Below, piece after piece: positions 24,051 through 31,632 of a DNA stretch of 64,000 nucleotides; the first letter of the stretch is position 1; each line of letters opens with the position of its first letter. The notes under the pieces were generated by a model that saw only the letters and a program-made list of their open reading frames with translations, had not been told where the DNA came from and made no database searches. The position numbers were made by a program, and so were the translations under genes. This DNA comes from Streptomyces sp. RerS4. GTDB lineage: Bacteria; Actinomycetota; Actinomycetes; Streptomycetales; Streptomycetaceae. The stretch lies in NCBI RefSeq assembly GCF_023515955.1, contig NZ_CP097322.1, positions 5,876,501-5,940,500 on the forward strand, read 5' to 3'.

Positions 24051-25847
24051 ATGCGTCGTCCCGCCGCACGTCCATTAGCGCTCGTCGCCCTCGCGGGGGC
24101 GCTCGTCTCCACCGGGGCCGCGGCCCCGCCCACCGTCGCCACCCCGCCCAAGGTCCCGGTCGCCGCCGGGTACGGCGGGGCCGTCGCGAGCGTCGACGCC
24201 GACGCCTCGGCCGCCGGGATCGCCGTCCTGCGCTCGGGCGGCAACGCCGTGGACGCCGCCGTCGCCACCGCCGCCGCGCTCGGGGTCACCGAGCCGTACT
24301 CGGCGGGGATCGGCGGGGGCGGCTACCTCGTCTACTACGACGCCAGGACCCGCCGCGTCCACACCGTCGACGGCCGCGAGACGGCCCCGGCGAGCGCCAC
24401 CGCCACGCTGTTCCAGGAGAACGGCGTCCCCATCCCCTTCGCCGAGGGCCAGACCAGCGGCCGCGCCGTCGGCGTCCCCGGCACCCCCGCCACCTGGCGC
24501 ACCGCCCTCGACGCCTGGGGCACCCGCCCGCTGGGTCAACTCCTGCGGCCCGCCGAGAAACTGGCCCGCGACGGCTTCACCGTCGACGCCACCTTCCGGG
24601 CGCAGACCGAGGCCAACCAGGACCGCTTCAAGGACTTCCCCGACACGCGCGAGCTCTTCCTGCCGGGCGGCCGACTGCCGGTCGTCGGCTCGACGTTCAA
24701 GAACCCGGACCTCGCCGACACCTACGCCGAACTCGCCCGCAAGGGCGCCGGCGCCCTCTACCGGGGCCCGATCGCCGAGGACATCGTCAACACCGTCCGC
24801 AAACCCCCCGTGGACCCGGCCGCCACGCGCGTCGTCCGCTCCGGTGACCTGACCACCGCCGACCTGCGGGCCTACGCGACCAAGCGGCAGGAACCGACCC
24901 GCATCCGCTACCGGGGCCTGGACGTCTACGGCATGGCGCCCTCCTCCTCCGGCGGCACCACCGTCGGCGAGGCGCTGAACATCCTGGAGCGCACGGACGT
25001 CTCGAAGCTCTCCGAGACGCAGTACCTGCACCGCTTCATCGAGGCCTCCCGGATCTCCTTCGCCGACCGGGGCCGCTGGGTCGGCGACCCGGCCGCCGAG
25101 TCCGTCCCGACCCGCGAGCTGCTCTCGCAGCGGTACGCCGACACGCGCGGCTGCCTCATCCGGCCGGACCGCGCCCTGACCAGCCCGCTCGCCCCCGGCG
25201 ACCCCCGGCACCCGGTGGCCTGCGGCGACACCGGCCAGGCCGCGCCCACGACCTACGAGGGGGAGAACACCACCCACCTGACGGTCGCCGACCGCTGGGG
25301 CAACGTCGTCTCCTACACCCTGACCATCGAGTCCACGGGCGGCAGCGCCATCACCGTCCCCGGGCGCGGCTTCCTGCTCAACAACGAGCTGACCGACTTC
25401 TCCTTCGCCCCGGCCGCCCCCGGCGTCCCGGACCCGAACCTGCCCGGCCCCGGCAAGCGCCCGCGCTCCTCCATGTCCCCGACCATCGTCCTCGACGACG
25501 GCCGGCCCGTCCTGGCCGTCGGCTCCCCGGGCGGCGCCACCATCATCACCACCGTCCTGCAGACCCTGCTGGGCCACCTGGACCGGGGCCTGCCCCTGGT
25601 CGACGCCATCGCGGCGCCGCGCGCCAGCCAGCGCAACCAGACCACCACCGAGCTGGAGCCGGGCCTGTGGAACAGCCCGCTGCGCGCCGAACTGGAGGCG
25701 CTGGGGCAGGGCTTCCGGCAGAACCCGGAGATCGGCGCGGCGACCGGCGTGCAACGCCTGCCGGACGGCCGCTGGCTGGCCGCCGCCGAGACGACCCGCC
25801 GGGGCGGAGGCTCGGCGATGGTGGTGCACCCGCACGGCAGGCCGTAG
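24051..25847 (+). CDS. ggt: Gamma-glutamyltransferase
   Basis: A 598-residue exported Ntn hydrolase that cleaves gamma-glutamyl bonds in glutathione and related peptides. The signal peptide covers about the first 25-30 residues. The large subunit begins YGGAVASVDADASAAG and shows NAVDAAVATAAALGVTEPYS; autocleavage should occur before Thr407 in GENTTHLTVADRWGN, which becomes the nucleophile of the small subunit. The small subunit keeps PRSSMSPTIV and GSPGGATIITTV, used for gamma-glutamyl binding. GGGAGG supports the ATG at 24051. Confidence 0.94.
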   Translation: MRRPAARPLALVALAGALVSTGAAAPPTVATPPKVPVAAGYGGAVASVDADASAAGIAVLRSGGNAVDAAVATAAALGVTEPYSAGIGGGGYLVYYDARTRRVHTVDGRETAPASATATLFQENGVPIPFAEGQTSGRAVGVPGTPATWRTALDAWGTRPLGQLLRPAEKLARDGFTVDATFRAQTEANQDRFKDFPDTRELFLPGGRLPVVGSTFKNPDLADTYAELARKGAGALYRGPIAEDIVNTVRKPPVDPAATRVVRSGDLTTADLRAYATKRQEPTRIRYRGLDVYGMAPSSSGGTTVGEALNILERTDVSKLSETQYLHRFIEASRISFADRGRWVGDPAAESVPTRELLSQRYADTRGCLIRPDRALTSPLAPGDPRHPVACGDTGQAAPTTYEGENTTHLTVADRWGNVVSYTLTIESTGGSAITVPGRGFLLNNELTDFSFAPAAPGVPDPNLPGPGKRPRSSMSPTIVLDDGRPVLAVGSPGGATIITTVLQTLLGHLDRGLPLVDAIAAPRASQRNQTTTELEPGLWNSPLRAELEALGQGFRQNPEIGAATGVQRLPDGRWLAAAETTRRGGGSAMVVHPHGRP

Positions 25848-25864
25848 CGGCTGTCGGTAGCCGC

Positions 25865-26632
25865 CTAGAGGGCCGTGAGGATCCTGGGGCCGTCGGCGGT
25901 GATCGCCACCGTGTGCTCGGCGTGCGCGGCGCGGGAGCCGTCGGTGGTGCGCAGGGTCCAGCCGTCGGGGTCGCAGGTGTAGTCGTCCGTACCGCCGGCG
26001 GTCAGCATGGGTTCGATCGCGAGGACCATGCCGGGGCGCAGCCGCATGCCGCGCCCCGGCGGGCCCTCGTTGGGCACGCCGGGCTCCTCGTGCATGCGGC
26101 GGCCGATGCCGTGGCCGCCGAAGCCCTCCGGGATGCCGTAGCCGGCGGCGCGCCCGACCGTGCCGATGGCGTGGGCGATGTCGCCGATCCGGTTGCCGGG
26201 CACGGCGGCGGCGATGCCGGCCGCGAGGGCCGCCTCGGTGGTCTCGATCAGGCGCAGGTCGGCGGGGCGGGCCCGGCCGACGGTGAAGCTGACGGCGGCG
26301 TCCCCGACCCAGCCGCCGAGCTTCGCCCCGCAGTCGATGCTGACCAGGTCGCCGTCGCGGAGCCGGTACCGGCCGGGGACGCCGTGCACGATCGCGTCGT
26401 TGACCGAGGCGCACACGACGGCGGGGAAGGGTACGGGGGCGAACCGCGGCCGGTAGCCGAGGAAGGGCGAGCTCGCCCCGGCCTCCCGCAGCACCGCGCG
26501 GGCCACCTCGTCCAGCTCCACCAGGGAGAGGCCGGGGCACGCGTGGTCGCGTACGGCGGCCAGGGCGTGGGCGACCACGCGGCCGGCGGCGCGCATCGCG
26601 TCGATCGATTCGTCTGTCTTGAGTTCCACCAT
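25865..26632 (-). CDS. map: Type I methionine aminopeptidase
   Basis: A 255-residue metalloprotease that removes N-terminal Met. Metal ligands are visible in SIDCGAKLGGWVGDAAVSF (two Asp), FGGHGIGRRMHEEP (His), LAIEPML (Glu) and HAEHTVAI (Glu). The substrate His is in NDAIVHGVP. Streptomyces usually carry more than one map, so this may be the accessory copy. It has no Shine-Dalgarno sequence; TATAGT lies 7 nt before the ATG, as for a leaderless transcript. That promoter is inside a 42-bp palindrome shared with the divergent HTH gene, so it is probably repressed by that protein. Confidence 0.93.
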   Translation of the reverse strand: MVELKTDESIDAMRAAGRVVAHALAAVRDHACPGLSLVELDEVARAVLREAGASSPFLGYRPRFAPVPFPAVVCASVNDAIVHGVPGRYRLRDGDLVSIDCGAKLGGWVGDAAVSFTVGRARPADLRLIETTEAALAAGIAAAVPGNRIGDIAHAIGTVGRAAGYGIPEGFGGHGIGRRMHEEPGVPNEGPPGRGMRLRPGMVLAIEPMLTAGGTDDYTCDPDGWTLRTTDGSRAAHAEHTVAITADGPRILTAL

Positions 26633-26633
26633 G

Positions 26634-26675
26634 CCAATAACTATACCGGTATAACTTTACCGGGATACTTATTGG
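26634..26675. promoter_or_regulatory. 42-bp palindromic operator between map and HTH gene
   Basis: The outer arms CCAATAA (26634-26640) and TTATTGG (26669-26675) are perfect inverted repeats. Between them are a perfect palindrome TATACCGGTATA (26642-26653) and a 10/12 match TTTACCGGGATA (26656-26667), 14 bp apart. Overall 17 of 21 base pairs are symmetric. It overlaps the likely -10 of map (TATAGT, reverse strand). Its AT-rich character stands out from the surroundings. It probably binds a dimer or pair of dimers of the small HTH protein encoded next to it. Confidence 0.75.
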
Positions 26676-26696
26676 TCGGCGGGGTAGGATGACGGC

Positions 26697-26948
26697 ATGG
26701 TCCGTACCCCCTTGACCCCGGAAGAGCGCGAACGCGGCGAGCGGCTGGGCGCCCTGCTGCGCGAGGCGCGCGCCGACCGCAGCATGGTCGAGATCGCCGC
26801 CGGCGCCGGGCTGTCCGCCGAGACCCTCCGCAAGATCGAGACCGGCCGGGCGCCCACCCCCGCCTTCTTCACCGTCGCCGCCCTCGCCGAGGTCCTCGGC
26901 CTCTCCCTGGACGACGTCATGCGCCGCTGCGCGATGGTGCCCGCCTGA
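26697..26948 (+). CDS. XRE/Cro-type HTH transcriptional regulator
   Basis: An 83-residue protein that is almost entirely a lambda-repressor-like helix-turn-helix domain: LGALLREARADRSMVEIAAGAGLSAETLRKIETGR in overlapping pieces, with the recognition helix around SAETLRKIE. It has no effector domain. AGGATGA upstream supports the ATG at 26697. It is divergent from map across a large palindrome, so it most likely represses map and itself. The small-HTH plus enzyme arrangement recalls antitoxin-type autoregulation, but no toxin is seen. Confidence 0.88.
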   Translation: MVRTPLTPEERERGERLGALLREARADRSMVEIAAGAGLSAETLRKIETGRAPTPAFFTVAALAEVLGLSLDDVMRRCAMVPA

Positions 26949-26979
26949 GCGGGTCCCCGTACGGGGTTCCGTAGGGGTC

Positions 26980-27219
26980 TCAGCCCCCGCAGCCGATGGG
27001 GCCCGAGGGCTCCCGGGGCGGGGCGGCGTAGGCGGGGCAGCCACAGGGCGGGCCGGCGGGCGCGGGGCCGCGGCAGGGGCCCTCGTGGTGCCGGTCCTTC
27101 GCGTGCCCGCAGGTGTGGCAGTCGTATTGCATGCCGGCGATGTCCACGGCGAGGAGGACCCCGAACAGCACGAGCGGCCCGCCGGCGAACGCCAGGAGGA
27201 ACCAGTCGCCTCCGGTCAC
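26980..27219 (-). CDS. Small Cys/His-rich membrane protein
   Basis: An unrecognised 79-residue protein. One N-terminal helix (WFLLAFAGGPLVLFGVLLAV) is followed by a short soluble tail with clustered metal-ligand residues: YDCHTCGHAKDRHHEGPC and PPCGCPAY. The spacing CxxC-H-HH-C-CxC could bind one or two zinc ions or an iron-sulfur centre. The GTG at 27219 has AAGGGG upstream. Codon use is normal for the window, which supports a real gene. Confidence 0.65.
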   Translation of the reverse strand: MTGGDWFLLAFAGGPLVLFGVLLAVDIAGMQYDCHTCGHAKDRHHEGPCRGPAPAGPPCGCPAYAAPPREPSGPIGCGG

Positions 27220-27390
27220 GGGTCACCCCTTCACGGTCCCACTCGCCGTCCTGGCCATTCGAACGTCTCGAACGTCGGCCCACGGTACCGGCCCGCAGCG
27301 GAGTCCGGCAGGCCCGATTCCGGGAGAGTCCGGCGGCCGATCGGCCCAACCGGCGGTGCGGGCGCGCCTCGTTGGGGCAGAGGTGAACGC

Positions 27391-27576
27391 GTGTCGGACT
27401 CCCACGCGGTGAAGCGGATCGGTCTCGGAATGCTCGGCGCCCTCCTCGCGGGCGGTCTCCTCGTCGCGGCATGCGCCGTCCCCGACGATCGCCCCCGGTC
27501 GGGCGCGGGCGGCTGCGCCGCCGTCTCGTCGGCCGAGAGCGGGGCGGGCTGCCGCCGCCTCGGCGCCGGCATGTGA
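27391..27576 (+). CDS. Small putative lipoprotein
   Basis: A 61-residue protein with a basic N-terminus, a hydrophobic segment (LGMLGALLAGGLLVAAC) ending in a lipobox VAAC, and a short tail of about 30 residues with two further Cys (GGCAAV and GAGCRRL). GAGGTG precedes the GTG at 27391 at normal spacing. It would be exported and lipid-anchored. The function is unknown. It lies directly before a frameshifted pseudogene. Confidence 0.6.
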   Translation: MSDSHAVKRIGLGMLGALLAGGLLVAACAVPDDRPRSGAGGCAAVSSAESGAGCRRLGAGM

Positions 27577-27585
27577 GGTGACGAT

Positions 27586-27888
27586 GTGTCCGGTGACGGC
27601 GCGTTGCCGTCAAGCCTTGGGGCTCCCGTAGCCAGAGCGCGGCCCGCCCCGCCGTCGAGGTCGACGACGTCGCCCTGGCCCTCGGCGCCGCCGGGCGCGA
27701 GCGGGAGGCCCACGCCCTGCTCACCGCCTTCGTCCGGCTGCGCACCGCCGAGGAGGCCGCCGCGCCGGCCCGCCACGAACCCGTACTGGTTCGCGCCCCG
27801 GCCGCTGCGCGCGACCCGCGAGCTGTCGGTGAACCGGCACCGCGATCTGGCGCACGCCCTACGGACGGCCGGGGTCGCCGGGGCCTGA
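27586..27888 (+). pseudogene. Frameshifted remnant of a small conserved gene
   Basis: Strong coding character (high third-position GC) switches frame inside this stretch. One frame reads EVDDVALALGAAGRERE and continues to RTAEEAAAPARHE up to about 27777. The next reads YWFAPRPLRATRELSVNRH and ends HALRTAGVAGA at the stop 27886-27888. Removing one C from the CCC at 27780-27782 would join them as one protein. The 5' end is also out of frame with the only start codon at 27586. I do not recognise the family. A sequencing error or programmed frameshift cannot be excluded. Confidence 0.6.
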
Positions 27889-28011
27889 AGTGCCCGTCTG
27901 CTGACCGCAAACGACCACGAGGCGTCGTAACGTGATCGACTACTCCAACCGCGCAACGTGGTCTTGCCCCACGCAGTGACGAGGCCTACCTTCGACTCCC
28001 TACGGACACCG

Positions 28012-28025
28012 TCTACGTGCGTAGA
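28012..28025. promoter_or_regulatory. Palindrome upstream of pyrimidine degradation operon
   Basis: TCTACG-TG-CGTAGA is a 14-bp inverted repeat with 6-bp perfect arms, ending 30 bp before the first start codon of the operon. Placement suits an operator for substrate-dependent control. No candidate regulator gene is adjacent. Confidence 0.4.
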
Positions 28026-28055
28026 AGTCGGCGTTCCCGTCGCGAGGAGCAGCTC

Positions 28056-28898
28056 ATGGCCCAAGTCGTCCGCGCCGCACTCGTCCAGGCCACCTGGACC
28101 GGAGACACCGAGTCGATGATCGCCAAGCACGAGGAGCACGCCCGTCGGGCGGCGGCCCAGGGTGCGAAGATCATCGGCTTCCAGGAGGTGTTCAACGCCC
28201 CCTACTTCTGCCAGGTCCAGGAGCCCGAGCACTACCGCTGGGCCGAACCCGTCCCCGACGGCCCCACCGTCCGCCGGATGCAGGACCTCGCCCGCGAGAC
28301 CGGCATGGTCATCGTCGTCCCGGTCTTCGAGTTCGAGAGCGAAGGGTTCTACTACAACACCGCCGCCGTGATCGACGCGGACGGCAGCTACCTCGGCAAG
28401 TACCGCAAGCACCACATCCCGCAGGTCAAGGGCTTCTGGGAGAAGTTCTACTTCCGCCCCGGCAACCTCGGCTGGCCCGTCTTCGACACCGCCGTCGGCC
28501 GTGTCGGCGTGTACATCTGCTACGACCGCCACTTCCCCGAGGGCTGGCGCCAACTCGGCCTCGCCGGAGCACAGTTGGTGTACAACCCGTCCGCCACCCA
28601 CCGGGGCCTGTCCGCGCACCTGTGGCAGCTGGAGCAGCCCGCCTCCGCCGTCGCCAACGAGTACTTCATCGCCGCCATCAACCGCGTCGGCCGGGAGGAG
28701 TACGGCGACAACGACTTCTACGGCACGAGCTACTTCGTCGACCCGCGCGGCCGGTTCGTCGGCGACCTCGCGAGCGACAAGGAGGAGGAACTCCTCGTCC
28801 GGGACCTCGACTTCGACCTGATCAAGGAGGTCCGCGACCAGTGGGCCTTCTACCGCGACCGCCGCCCCGACGCCTACGGAGGGCTCGTACAGCCGTGA
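28056..28898 (+). CDS. Beta-ureidopropionase-like nitrilase-superfamily amidohydrolase
   Basis: A 280-residue carbon-nitrogen hydrolase. The catalytic triad is Glu44 (GFQEVF), Lys118 (KYRKHHIP) and Cys155 (ICYDRHFPEG). In reductive pyrimidine breakdown such enzymes convert N-carbamoyl-beta-alanine to beta-alanine, CO2 and ammonia; N-carbamoylputrescine amidase is a close alternative, but the dihydropyrimidinase gene two places downstream favours the former. GAGGAGC precedes the ATG at 28056. Its stop overlaps the aminotransferase start by 4 bp. Confidence 0.88.
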   Translation: MAQVVRAALVQATWTGDTESMIAKHEEHARRAAAQGAKIIGFQEVFNAPYFCQVQEPEHYRWAEPVPDGPTVRRMQDLARETGMVIVVPVFEFESEGFYYNTAAVIDADGSYLGKYRKHHIPQVKGFWEKFYFRPGNLGWPVFDTAVGRVGVYICYDRHFPEGWRQLGLAGAQLVYNPSATHRGLSAHLWQLEQPASAVANEYFIAAINRVGREEYGDNDFYGTSYFVDPRGRFVGDLASDKEEELLVRDLDFDLIKEVRDQWAFYRDRRPDAYGGLVQP

Positions 28899-30190
28899 CC
28901 AACCCCATTCCCCTGCACAGTCGCCACCGCTGCGTGTTGCCCGACTGGCTCGCGCTGTATTACGACCGGCCCATCGAGTTGACGCACGGGGAGGGGCGGC
29001 ACGTCTGGGACGCCGAAGGGAAGCGGTACCTCGACTTCTTCGGCGGCATCCTCACCACGATGACCGCCCACGCGCTGCCCGAGGTCACCAAGGCCGTCTC
29101 CGAGCAGGCCGGGCGGATCATCCACTCCTCCACCCTCTACCTCAACCGGCCGATGATCGAACTGGCCGAGCGGATCGCCGCGTTGTCCGGGATCCCCGAC
29201 GCGCGGGTCTTCTTCACCACCTCCGGCACCGAGGCCAACGACACCGCCCTGCTGCTCGCGACGACGTACCGGCGTTCCAACCAGGTGCTCGCGATGCGCA
29301 ACAGCTACCACGGCCGGTCCTTCTCCACGGTCTCCATCACCGGGAACCGGGGCTGGTCCCCGACCAGCCTCTCGCCGCTCCAGACGTACTACGTCCACGG
29401 CGCCGTCCGCACCCGCGGCCCCTTCGCACGGCTGGACGACGCGGAGTTCACCGCCGCCGCCGTCGCCGACCTCGAAGACGTACTCGGCCAGGCGCGCGGA
29501 GGAGTGGCCGCGCTCATCGCCGAGCCGATCCAGGGCGTCGGCGGCTTCACCTCACCGCCCGACGGGCTCTACGGAGCCTTCCGCGAGGTCCTCGACCGGC
29601 ACGGCATCCTGTGGATCAGCGACGAGGTGCAGACCGGCTGGGGCCGTACCGGAGAACACTTCTGGGGCTGGCAGGCCCACGCGCAGAACGGCCCGCCGGA
29701 CATCCTCACCTTCGCCAAGGGCATCGGCAACGGCATGTCCGTCGGCGGCGTCGTCGCCCGCGCCGAGGTCATGAACTGCGTCGACTCCAACTCCATCTCC
29801 ACCTTCGGCGGTTCCCCCGTCACCATGGCCGCCGGCGTCGCGAACCTCGCCTACCTCCAGGAACACGACCTCCAGGGCAACGCCCGCCGCGTCGGCGGTC
29901 TCCTCCTGGAGCGGCTGCGCGCCATCGCCGCGCAGGTGCCCGCCGTACGGGAGGTCCGCGGCCGGGGCCTGATGGCCGGCCTCGAACTGACCCGCCCCGG
30001 CACCGACGAGGCCGACCCGGAAGCGGCCGCCGCCGTCCTGGAGGCCGCCCGCGAAGGCGGCCTGCTGCTCGGCAAGGGCGGCGGATACAACACCAGCGTG
30101 CTGCGCATCGCGCCGCCGCTCACCCTCACCGTCACCGAGGCGGAAGAGGGCGCCGACATCCTCGCTCAGGCGCTCCGCAGTCTTCCGTAG
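28895..30190 (+). CDS. Class III PLP-dependent aminotransferase
   Basis: A 431-residue omega-aminotransferase of the AGXT2-like group. Pyridoxal phosphate contacts include FFTTSGTEANDTAL, the Asp in WISDEVQTGWGRTG and the Schiff-base Lys275 in LTFAKGIGNGM; FGGSPVTMAAGVA follows. In this operon it probably moves the amino group of beta-alanine or beta-aminoisobutyrate to pyruvate or 2-oxoglutarate, feeding malonate-semialdehyde metabolism. The GTG at 28895 is coupled (GTGA) to the amidohydrolase gene. Confidence 0.9.
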   Translation: MTNPIPLHSRHRCVLPDWLALYYDRPIELTHGEGRHVWDAEGKRYLDFFGGILTTMTAHALPEVTKAVSEQAGRIIHSSTLYLNRPMIELAERIAALSGIPDARVFFTTSGTEANDTALLLATTYRRSNQVLAMRNSYHGRSFSTVSITGNRGWSPTSLSPLQTYYVHGAVRTRGPFARLDDAEFTAAAVADLEDVLGQARGGVAALIAEPIQGVGGFTSPPDGLYGAFREVLDRHGILWISDEVQTGWGRTGEHFWGWQAHAQNGPPDILTFAKGIGNGMSVGGVVARAEVMNCVDSNSISTFGGSPVTMAAGVANLAYLQEHDLQGNARRVGGLLLERLRAIAAQVPAVREVRGRGLMAGLELTRPGTDEADPEAAAAVLEAAREGGLLLGKGGGYNTSVLRIAPPLTLTVTEAEEGADILAQALRSLP

Positions 30191-30211
30191 CCGTCCCGTA
30201 GGGGGATCCTC

Positions 30212-31612
30212 ATGAGCACCCGCACCCTGATCCGCGGCGGTCTGGTCGTCACCGCCGCCGACGAGCTGCACGCGGACGTCCTGATCGAGGACGGCCGCGT
30301 GGTGGCGCTCGCCGCCCACGGCTCGGCGCCCGCCGAGACCTGGACCGCCGACCGCACCATCGACGCCACGGGGAAGTACGTCATCCCCGGCGGGGTCGAC
30401 GCGCACACCCACATGGAGCTCCCCTTCGGCGGCACCTCCGCCTCGGACACCTTCGAGACGGGCACCCGCGCCGCGGCGTGGGGAGGCACCACCACCATCG
30501 TGGACTTCGCCGTGCAGAGCGTGGGCCACTCGCTGCGCGCGGGGCTCGACGCCTGGTACGCCAAGGCGGACGGGCAGTGCGCGATCGACTACGCCTTCCA
30601 CATGATCCTCTCGGACGTCAACGAGGGGACCCTGAAGGAGATGGACCTCCTGGTGGAGGAGGGCATCTCCTCGTTCAAGCTCTTCATGGCCTACCCGGGC
30701 GTCTTCTACAGCGACGACGGGCAGATCCTGCGCGCCATGCAGCGGGCGTCCGCCAACGGCGGGCTGATCATGATGCACGCCGAGAACGGCATCGCCATCG
30801 ACGTCCTCGTCGAACAGGCCCTGGCGCGCGGGGAGACCGACCCCCGCCACCACGGGGAGGTCCGCAAGGTGCTGCTGGAGGCCGAGGCCACGCACCGGGC
30901 CATCCAGCTCGCCCGGGTGGCCGGCTCCCCGCTGTACGTCGTGCACGTCTCGGCGGAGGAGGCCGTCGCCGAGCTGGCCGCCGCCCGCGACAAGGGGTTG
31001 CCGGTCTTCGGGGAGACCTGCCCGCAGTACCTCTTCCTGTCCACCGACAACCTCGCGGAGCCCGACTTCCAGGGCGCCAAGTACGTCTGCTCGACACCCC
31101 TGCGGCCGAAGGAACACCAGGCGGCGCTGTGGCGCGGCCTGCGGACCAACGACCTCCAGGTGGTGTCCACCGACCACTGCCCGTTCTGCTTCAGGGGCCA
31201 GAAGGAGCTGGGCCGGGGAGACTTCTCGAAGATCCCCAACGGGCTGCCGGGGGTGGAGAACCGTATGGACCTCCTCCACCAGGCCGTCCTGGACGGGCAC
31301 ATCAGCCGCCGCCGCTGGATCGAGATCGCCTGCGCGACCCCGGCCCGGATGTTCGGCCTCTACCCCCGGAAGGGCACGATCGCACCGGGTTCCGACGCCG
31401 ACGTCGTCCTCTACGATCCGCACGCCGAGCAGGTCATCTCCGCCGAGACGCACCACATGAACGTGGACTACTCGGCGTACGAGGGCAGGCGGATCACCGG
31501 ACGCGTCGACACGGTCCTCTCCCGCGGCGAACTCGTCATCGACCGGCGCGAGTACACGGGCCGCGCCGGCCACGGGGCCTTCGCCCACCGCTCCACCTGT
31601 CAGTACTTGTAA
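30212..31612 (+). CDS. hydA: Dihydropyrimidinase (hydantoinase)
   Basis: A 466-residue cyclic amidohydrolase that opens dihydrouracil or dihydrothymine rings. The binuclear metal site is built from GGVDAHTHMELPFGG (His65, His67), the carboxylated Lys156 in SSFKLFMAYPG, MHAENG, VVHVSAEEA and the Asp in STDHCPF. Length and motif order fit D-hydantoinase/dihydropyrimidinase. GGGGG upstream supports the ATG at 30212. It acts between an upstream pyrimidine reductase and the beta-ureidopropionase encoded at the head of the operon. Confidence 0.93.
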   Translation: MSTRTLIRGGLVVTAADELHADVLIEDGRVVALAAHGSAPAETWTADRTIDATGKYVIPGGVDAHTHMELPFGGTSASDTFETGTRAAAWGGTTTIVDFAVQSVGHSLRAGLDAWYAKADGQCAIDYAFHMILSDVNEGTLKEMDLLVEEGISSFKLFMAYPGVFYSDDGQILRAMQRASANGGLIMMHAENGIAIDVLVEQALARGETDPRHHGEVRKVLLEAEATHRAIQLARVAGSPLYVVHVSAEEAVAELAAARDKGLPVFGETCPQYLFLSTDNLAEPDFQGAKYVCSTPLRPKEHQAALWRGLRTNDLQVVSTDHCPFCFRGQKELGRGDFSKIPNGLPGVENRMDLLHQAVLDGHISRRRWIEIACATPARMFGLYPRKGTIAPGSDADVVLYDPHAEQVISAETHHMNVDYSAYEGRRITGRVDTVLSRGELVIDRREYTGRAGHGAFAHRSTCQYL

Positions 31613-31632
31613 GCCCCGTAAGGAGCCGCCCG

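Noticed and set aside
26634..26948. map plus small HTH gene as a toxin-antitoxin pair
   Set aside because: Methionine aminopeptidase is a normal housekeeping enzyme with intact active site and no known toxic role; only the autoregulatory layout resembles such systems.
24075..27044. A 989-codon open frame on the reverse strand across the GGT gene
   Set aside because: High GC keeps non-coding frames open. Codon positions and protein motifs support the forward-strand GGT and the map gene instead; the long product is low-complexity Gly/Ala/Arg.
30212..31612. hydA as allantoinase
   Set aside because: The DAHTH and FKLFMAYPG context and the adjacent beta-ureidopropionase and aminotransferase genes favour dihydropyrimidinase; no allantoate or ureidoglycolate genes are nearby.
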